Shown here: one piece after another, positions 21,992-33,653 of the stretch | Position numbering within the stretch: position 1 is the stretch's first letter | Layout of the letters: each line of letters opens with the position of its first letter | DNA from: Verticillium longisporum | Lineage: Eukaryota > Ascomycota > Sordariomycetes > Glomerellales > Plectosphaerellaceae | NCBI GenBank assembly: GCA_019188255.1 | Contig: JAETXT010000016.1 | Span: 1,240,001-1,304,000 of the forward strand | DNA: 64,000 nucleotides | Direction of reading: 5' to 3' | Program-made: the position numbers and the translations under genes | The notes under the pieces: model-generated | What the model saw: the letters and a program-made list of their open reading frames with translations, nothing else | What the model was told of the DNA's origin: nothing | Databases searched by the model: none

Positions 21992-24900
21992 TTAAAAGCC
22001 GAATGGGTTGTTAGGCGCTGTGAACAGTCAGTTTCTGCTTTGAAGAGAACGGGAGCGGGGGCTAACATACTGGCTTGAGACAGGTTTGCTCGTCGACCTG
22101 TGGGCTGGGGCGCGAGCCTCTTGGCCTCCCCCGTGACTCCAAATCGCACAGGAGGGGCAGGCCCTGTCTGTTGAGGCTGAAGTGGCTGTATCTGTGCCGC
22201 ACTGCCATTGCCAGTGAAGCCGGTTGGTTGGGGCTGGAAAGGAGGCAGGCCAGTACGTTGTGGTTCCAAGGCTGGTGGCAAGAAACTGTTAATAGTACCC
22301 GTAGGCTGCGGGTTGAAGGGCTGCGCCTGCGGATATGGTCCAACATAGCCCGTCGCTTGAGGCTGCATAGGAGAGAATTGGGGTTGGCGGTTGATGCCGC
22401 CAAAGGGGCCTGTAGCCTGTGGCGGGATCGTGCCCGTCATTCCAGCCGACACGAACTGAGGCGCCGGTTGGACTCCAGCATTCGGGAACGCGAGCTGGTG
22501 CTGACCACTGTACGCAGGCATTGGAAACTGCTGCATCTGTTGGATCTGCTGCTGTTGGATCTGCTGCTGTTGCTGGATATGCTGCTGTTGCTGGATATGC
22601 TGCTGTTGAAGAAATTGCTGTTGAAGTCGTGCCTGAGTTACCTCATCCAAACTCTGGCCAGGAGGAGCGACCCGTGTCTGATAGTTCAGACCCGTCATTT
22701 GGGGGGCCAGTGCTGGAGGCGCGAATCCGCTGTTCTGCGCCGACTGAGGAGCTGACAATGGGCGGGCTGGTGGTGGAGGCACAAGAGAGCCTTGGGTGGG
22801 CGAGGCCTGAGGAGGAGCTGGACGCAGACGCTGCGCAGCCTGTTGTTGAGCTTGCTGAGTGGTTTGCAAGTTGGCAGGTGCAAAGAAAGCAGGCGTGGCC
22901 CCAGTCGGCTGTGGGCTTACCGCTGGCGGTTGTGTGGCAGGACTGGACCCTGATGTTTGGCTCGACAGTGGCTTTGATGGTTCTAGAGGCGCCGTAAGGA
23001 GAGAGAGCTCTTGCATGGACCCTGTCAGCGCTGGCGTTGGCTTCGCCGGCTCCGCTTGGACCTTCTTGGGCTCCTCGGCCGCTTTGCCAGGCCTGACATC
23101 CCAAGCATCATCATCGAACCCCCCCTTTGACTGGTCGCCGTTCCCATCCCGAGTCTGCACAGTTTGAGACTCCGGTGCTTTGTTCTCTGTTCGGGCACCG
23201 AATGCTTGTGCATCTACCACGTCGCTCGTCTGGACAGCAGGTGCAGGCCTGCCTTTCCTGGTATTATTGCGCAAAGCCCCGCCAGGACCCGAGAATAAAC
23301 CACCTTCACCACCATCATCATCAGAGCCAGCACCGTCTTTATTGCGTTTTCCGCGTGAACCTGTCCGGCCAAATCTTGTATCCAGATGACGCATGACTTT
23401 GAGGATGTCGCCCTCGCGAAGGCCAAGATTGCGCAGCACCGAGGCGTCAACGTCAGGAAGTATACTCTCGTCCATGGATTCTTTGGCAAAAGCCTGCGCA
23501 TAACGTTCGCATACGCCCCCAGCAACGTCGCACGACAGGAAAAATTGAAACCAGTCGTACTCTGGCTTCTGCGGTGGCTGTTCAACGGTTGCGCCCGCTC
23601 CCAACCTGGCAGTTGAGGCTGCGCCGGATGTGCTACGAGAATCGGGAGTCTTGCTGTTCCTCTTGACACTGGAGAGTGGCTTATCTTCGTCCAGTGAGAT
23701 GCCAGTGACAGCCTCGACGTATTCGAGGTCTTCCAGTGACATTTTGGCGACGGGAACTGCAATCTTGACGCCGTTCATCTTGTGCAGATTGATTTTGCCA
23801 TCCTTCAGGCCGAGAAATTGCGCGTCGACGCTGAAGGACTTTGACCGATCAGTCCAAGTTCGAACCTTGGCTGCGTCGGGTTCTACCGATTGATCAGCAA
23901 ACACGTGTATAACTTGCCGTGGCCCGTTCGACTTACTGGATTTCCTTTGTGTATTCCCTTCACCTCGTCCTGTTTCGCGCTTGCTCCGCTGCCCAGAGTT
24001 ACTAACACTTTCTCTTGCCGTAAGACTACTGCCGCGTTCAGGCAGTGGCATACCAGGCCCTACCTGTGATTGTGTATCGAGTTGGGCAGCTTTCATGGCT
24101 TCCTTGGTCAATCGAATCTCCTCCAGTCGATTCTGTTCGACTGTGGACAGACCGGCGTTCGGGTTTGATGCCCTGGTTGCTGGCGAGATTATACCAGTCG
24201 CCTCGATGTAACTACTCGGCACGACACCTTCCCTGCCGTTCTTGAGTCGCCGGACCTGCCACCATTCGTCGCTTTTAGCATCGTCGAGGATGATTACCTC
24301 ATCGCCAACTGATACCGAAACCTCGTCATCTCCCTGTGCAACAAAGTCGTAAAGAACATGACCCTTCTTCTGAGTCTTGCCAGCATCGGCAAATATTTCC
24401 TCGCGCAATCCTTGAGCTCGAACAGCTCCAGCCAGCTCACCGAGAGCGCTCACGATCTCTTCAGCCGTGTCCTTGGCGCCGGCATGAAAATCAACACTTT
24501 TGCTCGGCTTGACGAGTTCCAAGAAGACGTGTTTTGTTTCACGCGAATAGTGAACCATCTTTTCTGCTGTCCATTCTTGTGTGGGGCCGTCTTGCGTCCT
24601 CTCTGGCGCGATGAGGATGGTTCCAGTTGCCAAATTGATGCCCAGAACAGTTGGCATCTTCTTGCGTTTCCCCATGACCGATACCATCTCATTGATGTTA
24701 TACATATGGAACCCTCCCGACGCGAGATACTGCGCCGGTGGCTCAGCGGTATTTGTGTCGGATGTGCGGGTCTGCCTGCGTGCAGTATCGTGCGGCGGGG
24801 GAGAACTGATCTGAGAACGTGGCCTGGTAGGTAGTTCGGGGGACCGAATCCTACCTCCGTCGTCTTCGTCTGCAGCGTGGTATGACGGCGATGTAGGCGA

Positions 24901-25549
24901 CCTTGTCAGCGGCGACGCTGCCGAAGGTGCCGAGCGTCCTTGCATGACCCCTGCCAAGGCAGCAGCTGGGTTGCCATGAGAAGACGGGGGCGAAGAAGAC
25001 AAGGGGGCAGCTCGGTCGGCAGAATCATGGTCTTCGTCCACTGCGGACGGTGTCGGGCGTACTGGCAAGGACGGAGGTCCCGGAGGTGGAACGGCGGCTG
25101 CGTCTGTGACGCCATCCTGCATTTCAAGATAGTTGGCGGGCGCGAAGCCATATTCATCGCCGAGGCCAACAAGTATCCAATCCTCATCCGATGCATCGTA
25201 GACTGAAAGCGCGGCGTCTTCCGGGAAAGATAATTCTTCGTCAGTTTGACGAGTATACTCGTATACTGCGCGAGCTTTTGCCTGCGGCTGGGCCTGTACA
25301 GACTGTTAGCCTATGTCAAAGTTGGTTGGTTCGTACTCATCTCCATCTTGCCTCTTCCACATAATTGTTCGGTACCAAACCAATCGGTTCATCGCCATCG
25401 TCAGTGTTGGCTTTCTTCTTGGCCTTCCACCATCCGTCATCCGAACTTTTGTCCAGGATGTATAGCAAATCACCCTCGCTTATGGCGAGCTCGGCATCTG
25501 CCTGCGGCACATAGTCATATAGAGCCCTGCAGACGGCTTGGAAACCCAT
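21992..25549 (-). CDS. SLA1: Actin cytoskeleton-regulatory endocytic adaptor SLA1
   Basis: Sla1 is a cortical-patch adaptor for clathrin-mediated endocytosis; it binds cargo and Las17 and works with Pan1 and End3. The exons on the minus strand are 25549-25352, 25293-22071 and 22017-21992, giving 1148 residues. Two N-terminal SH3 domains (1-66, about 67-123: ALYDYVPQADAELAISEGD and YEYTRQTDEELSFPED) are followed by a linker and a third SH3 (about 375-435: VLYDFVAQGDDEVSVSVGDE). Then come the SHD1 cargo-binding domain (RTWTDRSKSFSVDAQFLGLK), the SAM-like SHD2 (YDWFQFFLSCDVAGGVCERY), a polyglutamine stretch and many QPTG/QxTG repeats typical of the C-terminus. The last exon encodes only PNNPFGF after the split Thr codon. 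The first intron must be GC-AG, since no GT donor keeps the frame. Confidence 0.95.
25294..25351 (-). other. SLA1: GC-AG intron in SLA1
   Basis: The first SLA1 intron starts GCAAGA directly after GAG and ends TACAG before GCC. This joins NNYVEE to AQPQAKARAVYEYTRQ, as expected between the first two SH3 domains. Reading straight on through GCAAGATGGAGA meets TGA within seven codons of the SH3 end. The upstream GTGGAA would be a poor donor and would delete conserved residues. AG|GCAAG is the usual consensus of GC-type donors. Confidence 0.75.
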
Positions 25550-26892
25550 GTCGTCGGTTTGAGACTTCGAACAGGAACCTCAACTCCTCGGGCTTTGCGG
25601 CCTCGGCTTGGAGGCGGAAGATAGCGGACGTGCTTGCTAAGGGCGACGAAGCACGTAGAAGTATCGGCTGTTCGCGGATAGGCAACTTTTGGTCTCGTAC
25701 AGTGTGATCGTGGTGGTCGCAGGGCATAGACTCGAGACTAAGGCGGTCGATCTGGGAAACAACGCGGTCAACAAAACCTGGAAGCACGATCTCAGCACAG
25801 CGGTAGATTGGGGTATGCATTGCCTCAAGATGGAAGCAGTCCAAAAGTCCACATAGCGTACGGGAGTGGTTGTTTGATCAGCGCATCACTTGGACGTGCT
25901 TGCCATGCGAGAGGTTGTAGTCACTAGGCCGAAGGGGGTCCTACATTGAGTGTGCGTCAACGACGAATGGCTCTTGATGTCCAACTGGCTTAGCAGCACG
26001 CGTGCATCGAATAAACGGTCACAGAGTGTGTAGAATATTACGGTCGATTGCTTAGTGCGGGGGAGAAAGTGTCGCAGAGACAATCGCTCGCTGATACTGG
26101 ATGTCTTCTTGTTTGTAAGGAAGGTGTCTGGAAGAGGCGCAGACCGCGCGGCAGTGTTCGGGTGATGGCGTCAATCTGTTTGTCACGCGAGAGGGCCATC
26201 AGCAAGGGCAGAATAAGAATACCGAGATTCAGGTACGACTTACTGTCAGAACAGGATCACCAACCAACTTTGAGCCTGTCCTGTGTAGTCTGGCAGGCAG
26301 TAGCCAGGTATAGCAGGCAGGCTGGAGCTGGTGGTTGGCAAGCTGTTGACATGCCCGACGAGGCGGGACAGGCGGGCTTGGCGGGAATCACCCAATTGGT
26401 TCTAGACTTGGGGCCCGAAGATGAACATGTAATAAAGGGGCCAGGGAGAGGGTCCCTAAAGCCGACAAGTGATTTAGTTACCTAGGAGCGGCGAGCGGGG
26501 CCTACCCACTTGCACGTATTTATGCAGGACGATATCCATTTCTACGCCACATGGATACCCATCTAGACAACATTGAATTCAATCCGAGTGCTTCCCGCCC
26601 TCTCTGGAACGCATAGGCGAGCACTTTGTAGATGACGTCTTCAACGCTCCACTCGCATATATCTTAGTGCAATTTAACATGAGCAGGTACGTTTACCTGC
26701 TACCACCATGAAGTGGGAAAAGCCCCCAAATAAATATATCTTTTTCTATGATTGGCAACGATTGGTGATCTGACACGACAGCCACACACCAGGACAAATT
26801 TTCCTTGCTCCTCCATAGGTTCCCTAGACGAGTACAGTTTTGTGGGACCTGCAGTGACACGACACATTAACCAGCAACGCCTCCTGTCCCAT
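25550..26892. other. Spacer between SLA1 start and AMP deaminase end
   Basis: This 1.34-kb region lies between two minus-strand genes. It should contain the SLA1 promoter and AMP deaminase 3' UTR. Several short ORFs on both strands lack domain-like sequence. A purine-rich stretch around 26340-26460 (ggcgggacaggcgggcttgg) stands out, but no gene is supported. Confidence 0.5.
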
Positions 26893-29800
26893 TCAAGACC
26901 CTTCTGCTGGTCGAAGACTGTCGCTTCTTGTTCCTCTGCTAACCACACCAGGCAGAATGATTGGTTCTCGACCCGAAATATGAACGTCACTGAAGCTCTC
27001 TGTGAGACCTGGCGACTCCGTCATCGACGACATGCGCGTCGGAGTTGCGACAACCGCGCCATCATGCGCAGCAGGCTCATTCTGGTTGACGTACTGTGGC
27101 GTTACTGACGCAGGCTTTGTTGTGTTCTGCCCTTGTGACTTGCCGCTCGCATCCGTGTCATGCCGAGTATTGAAGGCGATGTATTGCTGTAACCTATGAG
27201 CAAGATTAGTACGTGCCCTTGCCTACCTTGGGACCTTGCAACTTACACGTCTCGCTCCTGCTGCAGAGTTTGGTGTCGGAAATCTTCACGGCGGTCGGGA
27301 ACATTGGTCTTCTCCATCGAATTACCGGCCTTGCCAGGAAGATGGAAGTTCGGACCGAGCCACTGTTCTTTAACAGACTTCTCATATCCACTTTGCTTGA
27401 CCGAATTCTTGGCCAATTCGCACATGTCTACGGAGCTGAGCTTGTAAATCTGCGCAGCCACCGCATACTCCTCCATAAGCGGCTCCTTAGTGAAGGCAAA
27501 CTGAAGCGGGTCGTCCGTGGATAAGGAGACGTTGAGGCCGCGACGGAAGTACTGGTAGAAAGGGTTTCTCTCGTATGCCAGGAAGAGAGCGTTGTTGCTG
27601 AGCGGAGACATGGCGATTCCGATTTGCTCCAGGTAATAAATGTACTGCAACAATGGAACTTTGCGCAGCAAAAGTCCGTGACTAATGCTGTGGCAGCAAA
27701 GAGCTGCGACGGCAAGATGCTCACTGTCACCCGCCTCACCACAGTGAGGACGCAAGACAAAGGTATTGAACCCTCTGCGTTTGCGTAGTGCGTTCAGGGA
27801 GGCCATGTTTGACCACATGTAATACACCCAGTAGCTATAAGGCGGGTTCTGTTTGGAATCCCAGACCTTCGGGACAGGGAACTTCTTGAACAAACGGCGC
27901 TCGACTTTGCTCTCGTCGTCAACGCTGTCGAAGCCGATCACCCTCTGCAAAAAGATGTGGAGTTTAGGGTGGCTCGACGGATCCTGGGAAACTTCAAACA
28001 GAGGTTGAAACACGTTTTTGACCACCTGTTCAAAGGTGTCCATGAGTCCGGTTGCTTTATACACGTCATACAGACGAGGGATCTGAATCAACCACCGCAC
28101 ATTGTGCGAGAATAGCTTGTTGTCGATGACCCAAGCGGCAAGCTTGTCCCATTCATCGAGCGACCTGCCATAGATGGAGATTCGCCACTCGACCATCTGG
28201 TACTTGCTTGACTCAAGATCGGCAATGACCTCCTTCGTGATTTCGGCCAGATAGCGGCCGTCAATAAAATTGTCAGTCTTGAGAAAGATCGTTCTAAGCC
28301 GCGATTCCCCAATGGGATTGTACTTCAGATTGAACTTGTCAAATCGGTGGAAAGAATCGGTGTGTGCCTGACATCAATTAGTAAGGGACAGGCAGGAATC
28401 CTTAAAACAGCCACTCCTGCTATGACGACTTACATGCATATCGAGGGTGTCAATGCTGAGATCGTAGGCGGTGAGGTTGATGCTTTCGAAAACCTCAGCC
28501 AAGGTGAGATGGCGGTCATCGCGATAAAGTACAACTTCGTCCGGGCACTTCTTCATCTTGCTCTTGATAAAGCGCAAGAGATGTTTCTGGTTCATACAGG
28601 CAGAGTGATGAACGTGAGTATCAACCTTGCGGACGTTGTAAAAGTCTCGATGCGGCACCTTCTTGCTGTCTGCTGTCTCCTGGTACTCGTTCAACAAAGC
28701 GTACAGGTTGAACTTGGCTTCTAGGTATTGAAGACGCCGAAATGCAAAGCTTTTGCTCGGCCCGTCCGATGAAAGGCTGAGAATCTGATCGAGGTTCATG
28801 TAGAACTCACGGATGGTAGGAACTTGTACCAGAGGTCGACCGTTGGCTTCTTCATCATTGTTGTCGAAAACTTGATAGACACCGCTGTCATCAAGTTTGA
28901 AGGTCATCTCCGTGATGCCAGGAACTGGCTGCAGCTCTTCTGGTACGAAGTCCTCGCCAACATTCTGTCCAGGCTTTCTCTTCCTGCTTGATCGTTTGAG
29001 AGTGTGGTCGATTTCGGAGTCAGCTGACCCAGGAACTTGACTGCCCGTGGCGGCTGCTGGTAGCACCATACTGCTGTGCAGGCTGTTCACTGCACTGTTG
29101 CCGGACGTGGCAAGCCCGGCGCTGGTCCCATGTTGATGAGCCCAGGCTGGCTCAGGGGGTGGTGGGTAGATCTCCCAGTCATCTTGATCCTTAGGGTTAT
29201 CGTCAGGACCTTGGAGAGAGAGTTCGATATATTTCCGTCTCATGTCCAATATGTCTTGTATGTCCTTCGATATGGAGCTGAGCTCAGACGTGATGTGAGG
29301 TTCGGTATCAGAGAAGGCGCCCAGGGCCGCATTGGCTTCATTGCCGGCAGCGGGACGGGGCGTCTCATCCAGGATCTGTGCCTGATCGTGTAGAGGTCCT
29401 TTGCCCGGATGAACAGGAACCACATCGCCTCGAGAAGGGCTTTGACCTTCGTACTCTAATTTGGCGACAGACTGCATGATAGAGCCTAGGGCTGGCTCCC
29501 CGAGTCTATGATCAATGTGTGGAGGTTGGCCGGCGTGGTCGTAAGCCTCATGACCGGCAACCATAGGGCTGCCGCCAATGCTTTTTTGACCGATCTGACT
29601 TCTCTGGTAGAACAATTTGGCATCCGTCTGACTCAACTGACGCTCAGCGACAGGGTCATAGTAAGTGGTGCGCGTTGGCAGGTCACGCGGGAGCATGCCT
29701 TCCTGCAGGTCTCCATTTGCCGGACTCTCGTCGAAATGTGCGTGGGAGGAATCGCCACCTCTCACCGCCCCATCAAGTTCCTCTGTGTCTGAATCACCAT

Positions 29801-30068
29801 CGACACCCTGCGCTACCGCCTGGCCCTCTTCGTCAGATTCTACATCGGGGTTGGGGAAAGATGAGCCCCGCTTAGGCGACGATAGGCCAACGATGGGGTC
29901 TTTGAGGGAGACGATTACGTCTGGAAGAGTGGTCAGTCAAATTTGCGCTCTAGGAAGTCCGTAGGCGGCGAGACGGGTGAGGGGACTTACTAGTTGTGAT
30001 GGAATCGGGGTCGTATTGCGTAGATGCGTGGAGGATTGAACAGGGAAGGAGAAGTTCTTACCAGCCAT
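26893..30068 (-). CDS. AMD1: AMP deaminase
   Basis: AMP deaminase converts AMP to IMP and ammonia in purine nucleotide interconversion. The proposed exons on the minus strand are 30068-30062, 29920-28434, 28367-27247 and 27193-26893, giving about 971 residues. After a long acidic, variable N-terminus the catalytic barrel carries the metal ligands H438 and H440 in [20 protein letters not shown]. Other conserved elements are [22 protein letters not shown] (about 706), [20 protein letters not shown] and [20 protein letters not shown] with D783/D784. The Ser/Thr-rich C-terminal tail is encoded mostly in the last exon. The weak point is the start: a 7-nt first exon (ATGGCTG) joins to [10 protein letters not shown] coding-like piece ([10 protein letters not shown], about 30021-29990), followed by a strong gtaagt, lies inside that first intron without an in-frame ATG. 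Confidence 0.93.
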
Positions 30069-30467
30069 AGTGATAAGCCTGCTAGGGCGCGCAGCTCTCA
30101 CCGTCAAATACTTTTTGGTAGGAGCGACCTTTTTGAGCGTTTGATGACTTTATTACGAGGAAGGTATGAGCTGGGGTCAGAAGCAGGCACGCCGTCACTT
30201 GGGCGCGCCAGAGTATATAGCCCTGATATAAAGCAGACAAGCTGGTGGACCTGAAGGAGCCTGTGATTGAGTCAGGCAGCCTAACTATGAGCGTCCCACT
30301 CTGAGGCATTGCTGAAATCGATCTGGTAGTGTCTGAGCTTTGACCAACGGCGGCGTCCGCCGATACCTCCTACATACATATATAGCTTCGCGTACACGCA
30401 TAGTACCATGTCATTTTCTGGGTAGCTGCATTCCTTACCGAAGTCATGAAGTTGTGAGTCGTAAATG

Positions 30468-31060
30468 GAGGTATAAGCTCACCTGACCATTGGGTCCGCT
30501 TTTAATTTACGCTAAACCTCTTTAGGAACTGACCTGACCATTGGGGGGTGCTATAGGGTGCGATTAAAAGCTGTATCGGAATATCACGTGCCTTGGTTAC
30601 CTAATACAACGGAGGCCAGACCACCAAGTCCACTGAGGTCAGACCACTAAATCCATTAAGGCCAGACCACTAAGGTCAGACTACTAAGTCTACTAAGGTC
30701 AGACTACTAAGTCTACTAAGGCCAGACTACTAAATCTATTAAGGCTAGACTACTAAATTTATTAAGGCTAGACTATTAAATCTATTAAGGTTAGCTTATT
30801 AAAGCTATATAATAAGGCTTTTAATTTTTTTCTAATTTTTTAGAAAATAATCGATTCAGAATCGATTTAGAATTGATTTAGAATAGATTATCGAAGATAG
30901 GGAAATCAGTTAATCTTAGGTAAGCCTATTTTAATACTTTCACCCTATTCTAGTACCCCCCAATGGTCAGGTCAGTTCCCAAAGAGGCTTAGCATAAATT
31001 AAAAGCGGACCCAATGGTCAGCTCAGGTCGATACCCAATGGTCAGGTGAGCTATAGCCTC
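30468..31060. mobile_element. Non-autonomous inverted-repeat element with 8-bp target duplication (hAT-like MITE)
   Basis: The two ends are long inverted repeats. The left arm 30468-30560 begins gaggtataagctcacctgac. The right arm 30941-31060, read from the other strand, begins gaggctatagctcacctgac. Both arms continue with the same sequence (ccattgggtccgctttt, ctgacctgaccattgggggg). The right arm has an extra 24-bp copy of the ctgaccattggg unit. The element is flanked on both sides by CGTAAATG (30460-30467 and 31061-31068), a perfect 8-bp direct repeat. The 593-bp element has no ORF, so it would need a transposase supplied in trans. An 8-bp duplication is typical of hAT elements, but the termini are not diagnostic, so the superfamily is inferred. 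Confidence 0.85.
30612..30809. repeat. Degenerate 23-bp tandem array inside the element
   Basis: Nine units are visible: 30612, 30635, 30658 (only 14 nt), 30672, 30695, 30718, 30741, 30764 and 30787. The consensus is about aaggccagactactaagtct plus act. Units 4 and 5 are identical. The units become steadily richer in T from left to right: ggccagaccaccaag at the first, ggtcagactactaag in the middle, ggctagactattaaa near the end. The array runs into an AT-rich tail to about 30940. Confidence 0.85.
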
Positions 31061-31308
31061 CGTAAATGCCATTAACATTGGCGAGAGCAAGCATAGACTC
31101 TTTTACGGGGGTGTGGCTTGACTGGACAAGCCTCCAGAGAACCAAGCCTAGGTACCTAGGTACTCAAAACTGATTGCTTGGCCCTTGAGCCTGACTCACC
31201 TCAGTACATCACCATTTCAGGTCACGTTTGTAACGACCACAACATGGAGAATATGCCATTCGTTTGACCTTGGGGCTCATGATGTGACCTGAAGCTGGGT
31301 GAGCTTGT

Positions 31309-32895
31309 CTATTTCAAATCCGGGTCTTGCTTCGGCTGCGTTCGCGTTGGCTTCTTTTTGGAATCAAGCGAGTATAAGCCTCCAGCCCCAAACACTACTA
31401 CAGCTCCTACCAAAGTTCCAGTGGCAAGGGTATTTCCGAATAACCAGATGCTCAACAACAAACTGACCAGCTTCCGTATATTGAGGACAATCGTAACAGT
31501 CAAGGCGGACGAGGCTGCCGCCAGAAGGTTGACGCCTCGAATGCATGCGTACTGCGTCAGAACATTGATAGCAAGGTAGGCAAGCTGGCTGGGAACTTGG
31601 ATTCCGCTCAGATAAACAGAAGTTCCGTCAACAGATGGTTCGGACTTGCCAGCCGCCCACGGCGTGAGTGAGAGGGGAGTGCTGTTGGCCAGCCTTCCAT
31701 ACTGTCTCACAAGAGAAGGCAGGAAGGGCAAGAAGAGTGGCAGAGATAATAGATGAGAGTAGAAGAGATTCTCTTTCCAATGGGGGCCATACTTCTTATA
31801 CGTCTCTTCTGTGTAGAGACCCATAATTGCAGACAGTATTTGAGCCACGAAAAGAATGACGAGGCCAGTCCCGAATGTTGGCTTAGCTTCTCGTGCCTCA
31901 GCACCAGCCTCAGTTGATTCTGTTGTGTTCTATCGGAGGCAGAAAACCATTAATAACTGCAATACAGGCCACATCACTCGTTGGTCATGGATTGATTGTT
32001 ACCTTCGTTTGTGAATCTGACCAGGCCGCGGTAATAACCCCTACGGTCAACAGGAGCACGGCAACAATTTGTATGCGCGAATATCGCTTGCCATACAAGG
32101 ATCCTGCCGCCATAGTAGTGATACTCCCGCCAGATCGGAGGATAATGTGAACAGGGACTGATATATCGTAGCTGAACGCATGGTTGTTCAAAACATTGAT
32201 GCTGAAGAAGAGTAAAATATTCACCATCCAACGGCGGAGAGGAACTTTGTTTGGTCGAATGAACAATGGTGGTCGCGAGCGATCAAGTTGTGAGATGTAC
32301 CCAGTAACAGCTACGAACAAGAACTGCACGAATGTCAAGAGCGTGCCTGGTTGATAAAGAATGATTGATGTCAGATATGGACCGCGATCGTGATGAGGTG
32401 GTTTCGTGGAGAGGCATACCGCTTGAAGGCTCAACTCTATTGGCATCCAAGGTTAGTGTTTGCAAATGACAAGTGGGAAGCTGCAAACTGACTTGATAAT
32501 GGCTTCAAGAGCGTAAACCTACGCAGTGTTAGGATCAGCCTGGTGCGCTTCGCCAATCGAGCATGATGGTGCAACGGAACAAGCTACGCACATTAGAACA
32601 GCAGCCACCAAAGATCAATCCAAGCATGACCCCAACTGCAAGCCATTGTGGGAGCGCATCGACAACCAAGCGTCTTGCGAGCGTTGCGGGCCCCTGCGAC
32701 AAGGCCTGCCTGCCTCTCACGCTCGCCGTGTTGTTTCTCGTAATCGATGTGGTCAGTGTCGGCCGTTTCGTTGGCTGTATTCAGGGGTTGCATAGCGCCT
32801 GTTTGTCGAGTAGTCGATTGGGCCTTCTCCGTGACAGTTGTTTCGTGGGTGCCCCGCGGCGGACCACGTCTTCTGCTTGTCGAGCTTGCAGTCAT
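31309..32895 (-). CDS. YEA4: UDP-N-acetylglucosamine-type nucleotide-sugar transporter (SLC35B4/Yea4)
   Basis: This is a drug/metabolite-fold transporter of ER/Golgi membranes; yeast Yea4 carries UDP-GlcNAc for chitin synthesis. The proposed exons are 32895-32721, 32635-32592, 32518-32493, 32436-32420, 32346-32003 and 31929-31309, giving 408 residues. Family markers are IFGGCCSNVYALEAIIKVEP, TLLTFVQFLFVAVTGYISQ, NNHAFSYDISVPVHIILRSG (substrate region), TEETYKKYGPHWKENLFYSH and a Lys-rich end. Exons three and four are only 26 and 17 nt but rebuild the conserved EAIIKVEPSSGTLLTF. The 5' end is unsure. The leader from ATG 32895 and the family-like segment ALPQWLAVGVMLGLIFGG lie in different frames. 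The model given splices around ALPQWLAV; a frameshift or a different first exon is possible. Confidence 0.84.
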
Positions 32896-33653
32896 CGAGA
32901 TGGTCTCACCCTACAACGCAAACGGGAGCATGGAAGGAAAGTTGACCGTGGGAGCGAACGACGCAGAGAGGATGCTCGGATGGCCAATGAGGGGCGATGA
33001 AACAGCGCTGGGGGCTCGGTTTCTGGAGACAGAGGTGTCCCGTTAATCCGCACAACGCCTTTAGTGAGTAGCTGGTCGGCAAGTGGTAACGCGCTGCCCC
33101 ACCATAACACCCCATTCTAACCAAGCTGAGTATTTGTAGGGGACTTGTTAGGAGCCTGGAACAGGGGTCAAGACACAATGCTTCCGACATGCCCATACGC
33201 CTCACAACTAGGTAATTACACAGAAACCACAGACAATGCACAGAAACTGGACAAGTGTTCTTGTCATGAACTTCGCTTTAGGCCTATTCGCTATCGAGTC
33301 GCTACTGAGGGGCGGAAGAGAGAGCACCTTGGTAAGCATGCTCACTAGGTGTGCACGGCTATATCTGGCAGATGTGTCTTCACAGCCTGGCCCCCCTCTC
33401 TTCATCTACTTGACCCTGTGTCTGCCAATATAGCTTGTGTCATATGGAGACAGCCGAAACGGAAGAACCATGTTCGTCCGCTGACGGTGCACACATTCTT
33501 TCAGCTAAGGTTGTGCTCACAATGCCAAGACCCATGCAGCATGATCTATTAGCTGTCGGGAGTTCGACGGCATCTGGACCACGGGCGCTGGCAGCATGCG
33601 CCACATGATGCGGCCCAGCACGGATGGCCTTTCGACGATGCGATTCGTATAGC
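32896..33653. other. Spacer between YEA4 start and CDC55 end
   Basis: This 758-bp stretch lies between two minus-strand genes. It should hold the YEA4 promoter and CDC55 3' UTR. Short ORFs in several frames show no domain. No repeat was seen. Confidence 0.45.

Larger units (their letters stand above)
30069..31308. other. Intergenic region holding a non-autonomous transposable element
   Basis: Between AMP deaminase and the YEA4-like gene, about half of the 1.24 kb is a mobile element (30468-31060). The left 400 bp is probably the AMP deaminase promoter. The right 250 bp contains one GGTACC-type palindrome (31148-31166) and the 3' UTR of the transporter. Confidence 0.6.

Noticed and set aside
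22075..22997. Plus-strand open frames opposite SLA1
   Set aside because: Shadows of the Gln/Pro-rich SLA1 coding region; no domain.
30612..30809. CRISPR-like array
   Set aside because: The units are contiguous, without unique spacers, inside a transposable element of a eukaryotic genome.
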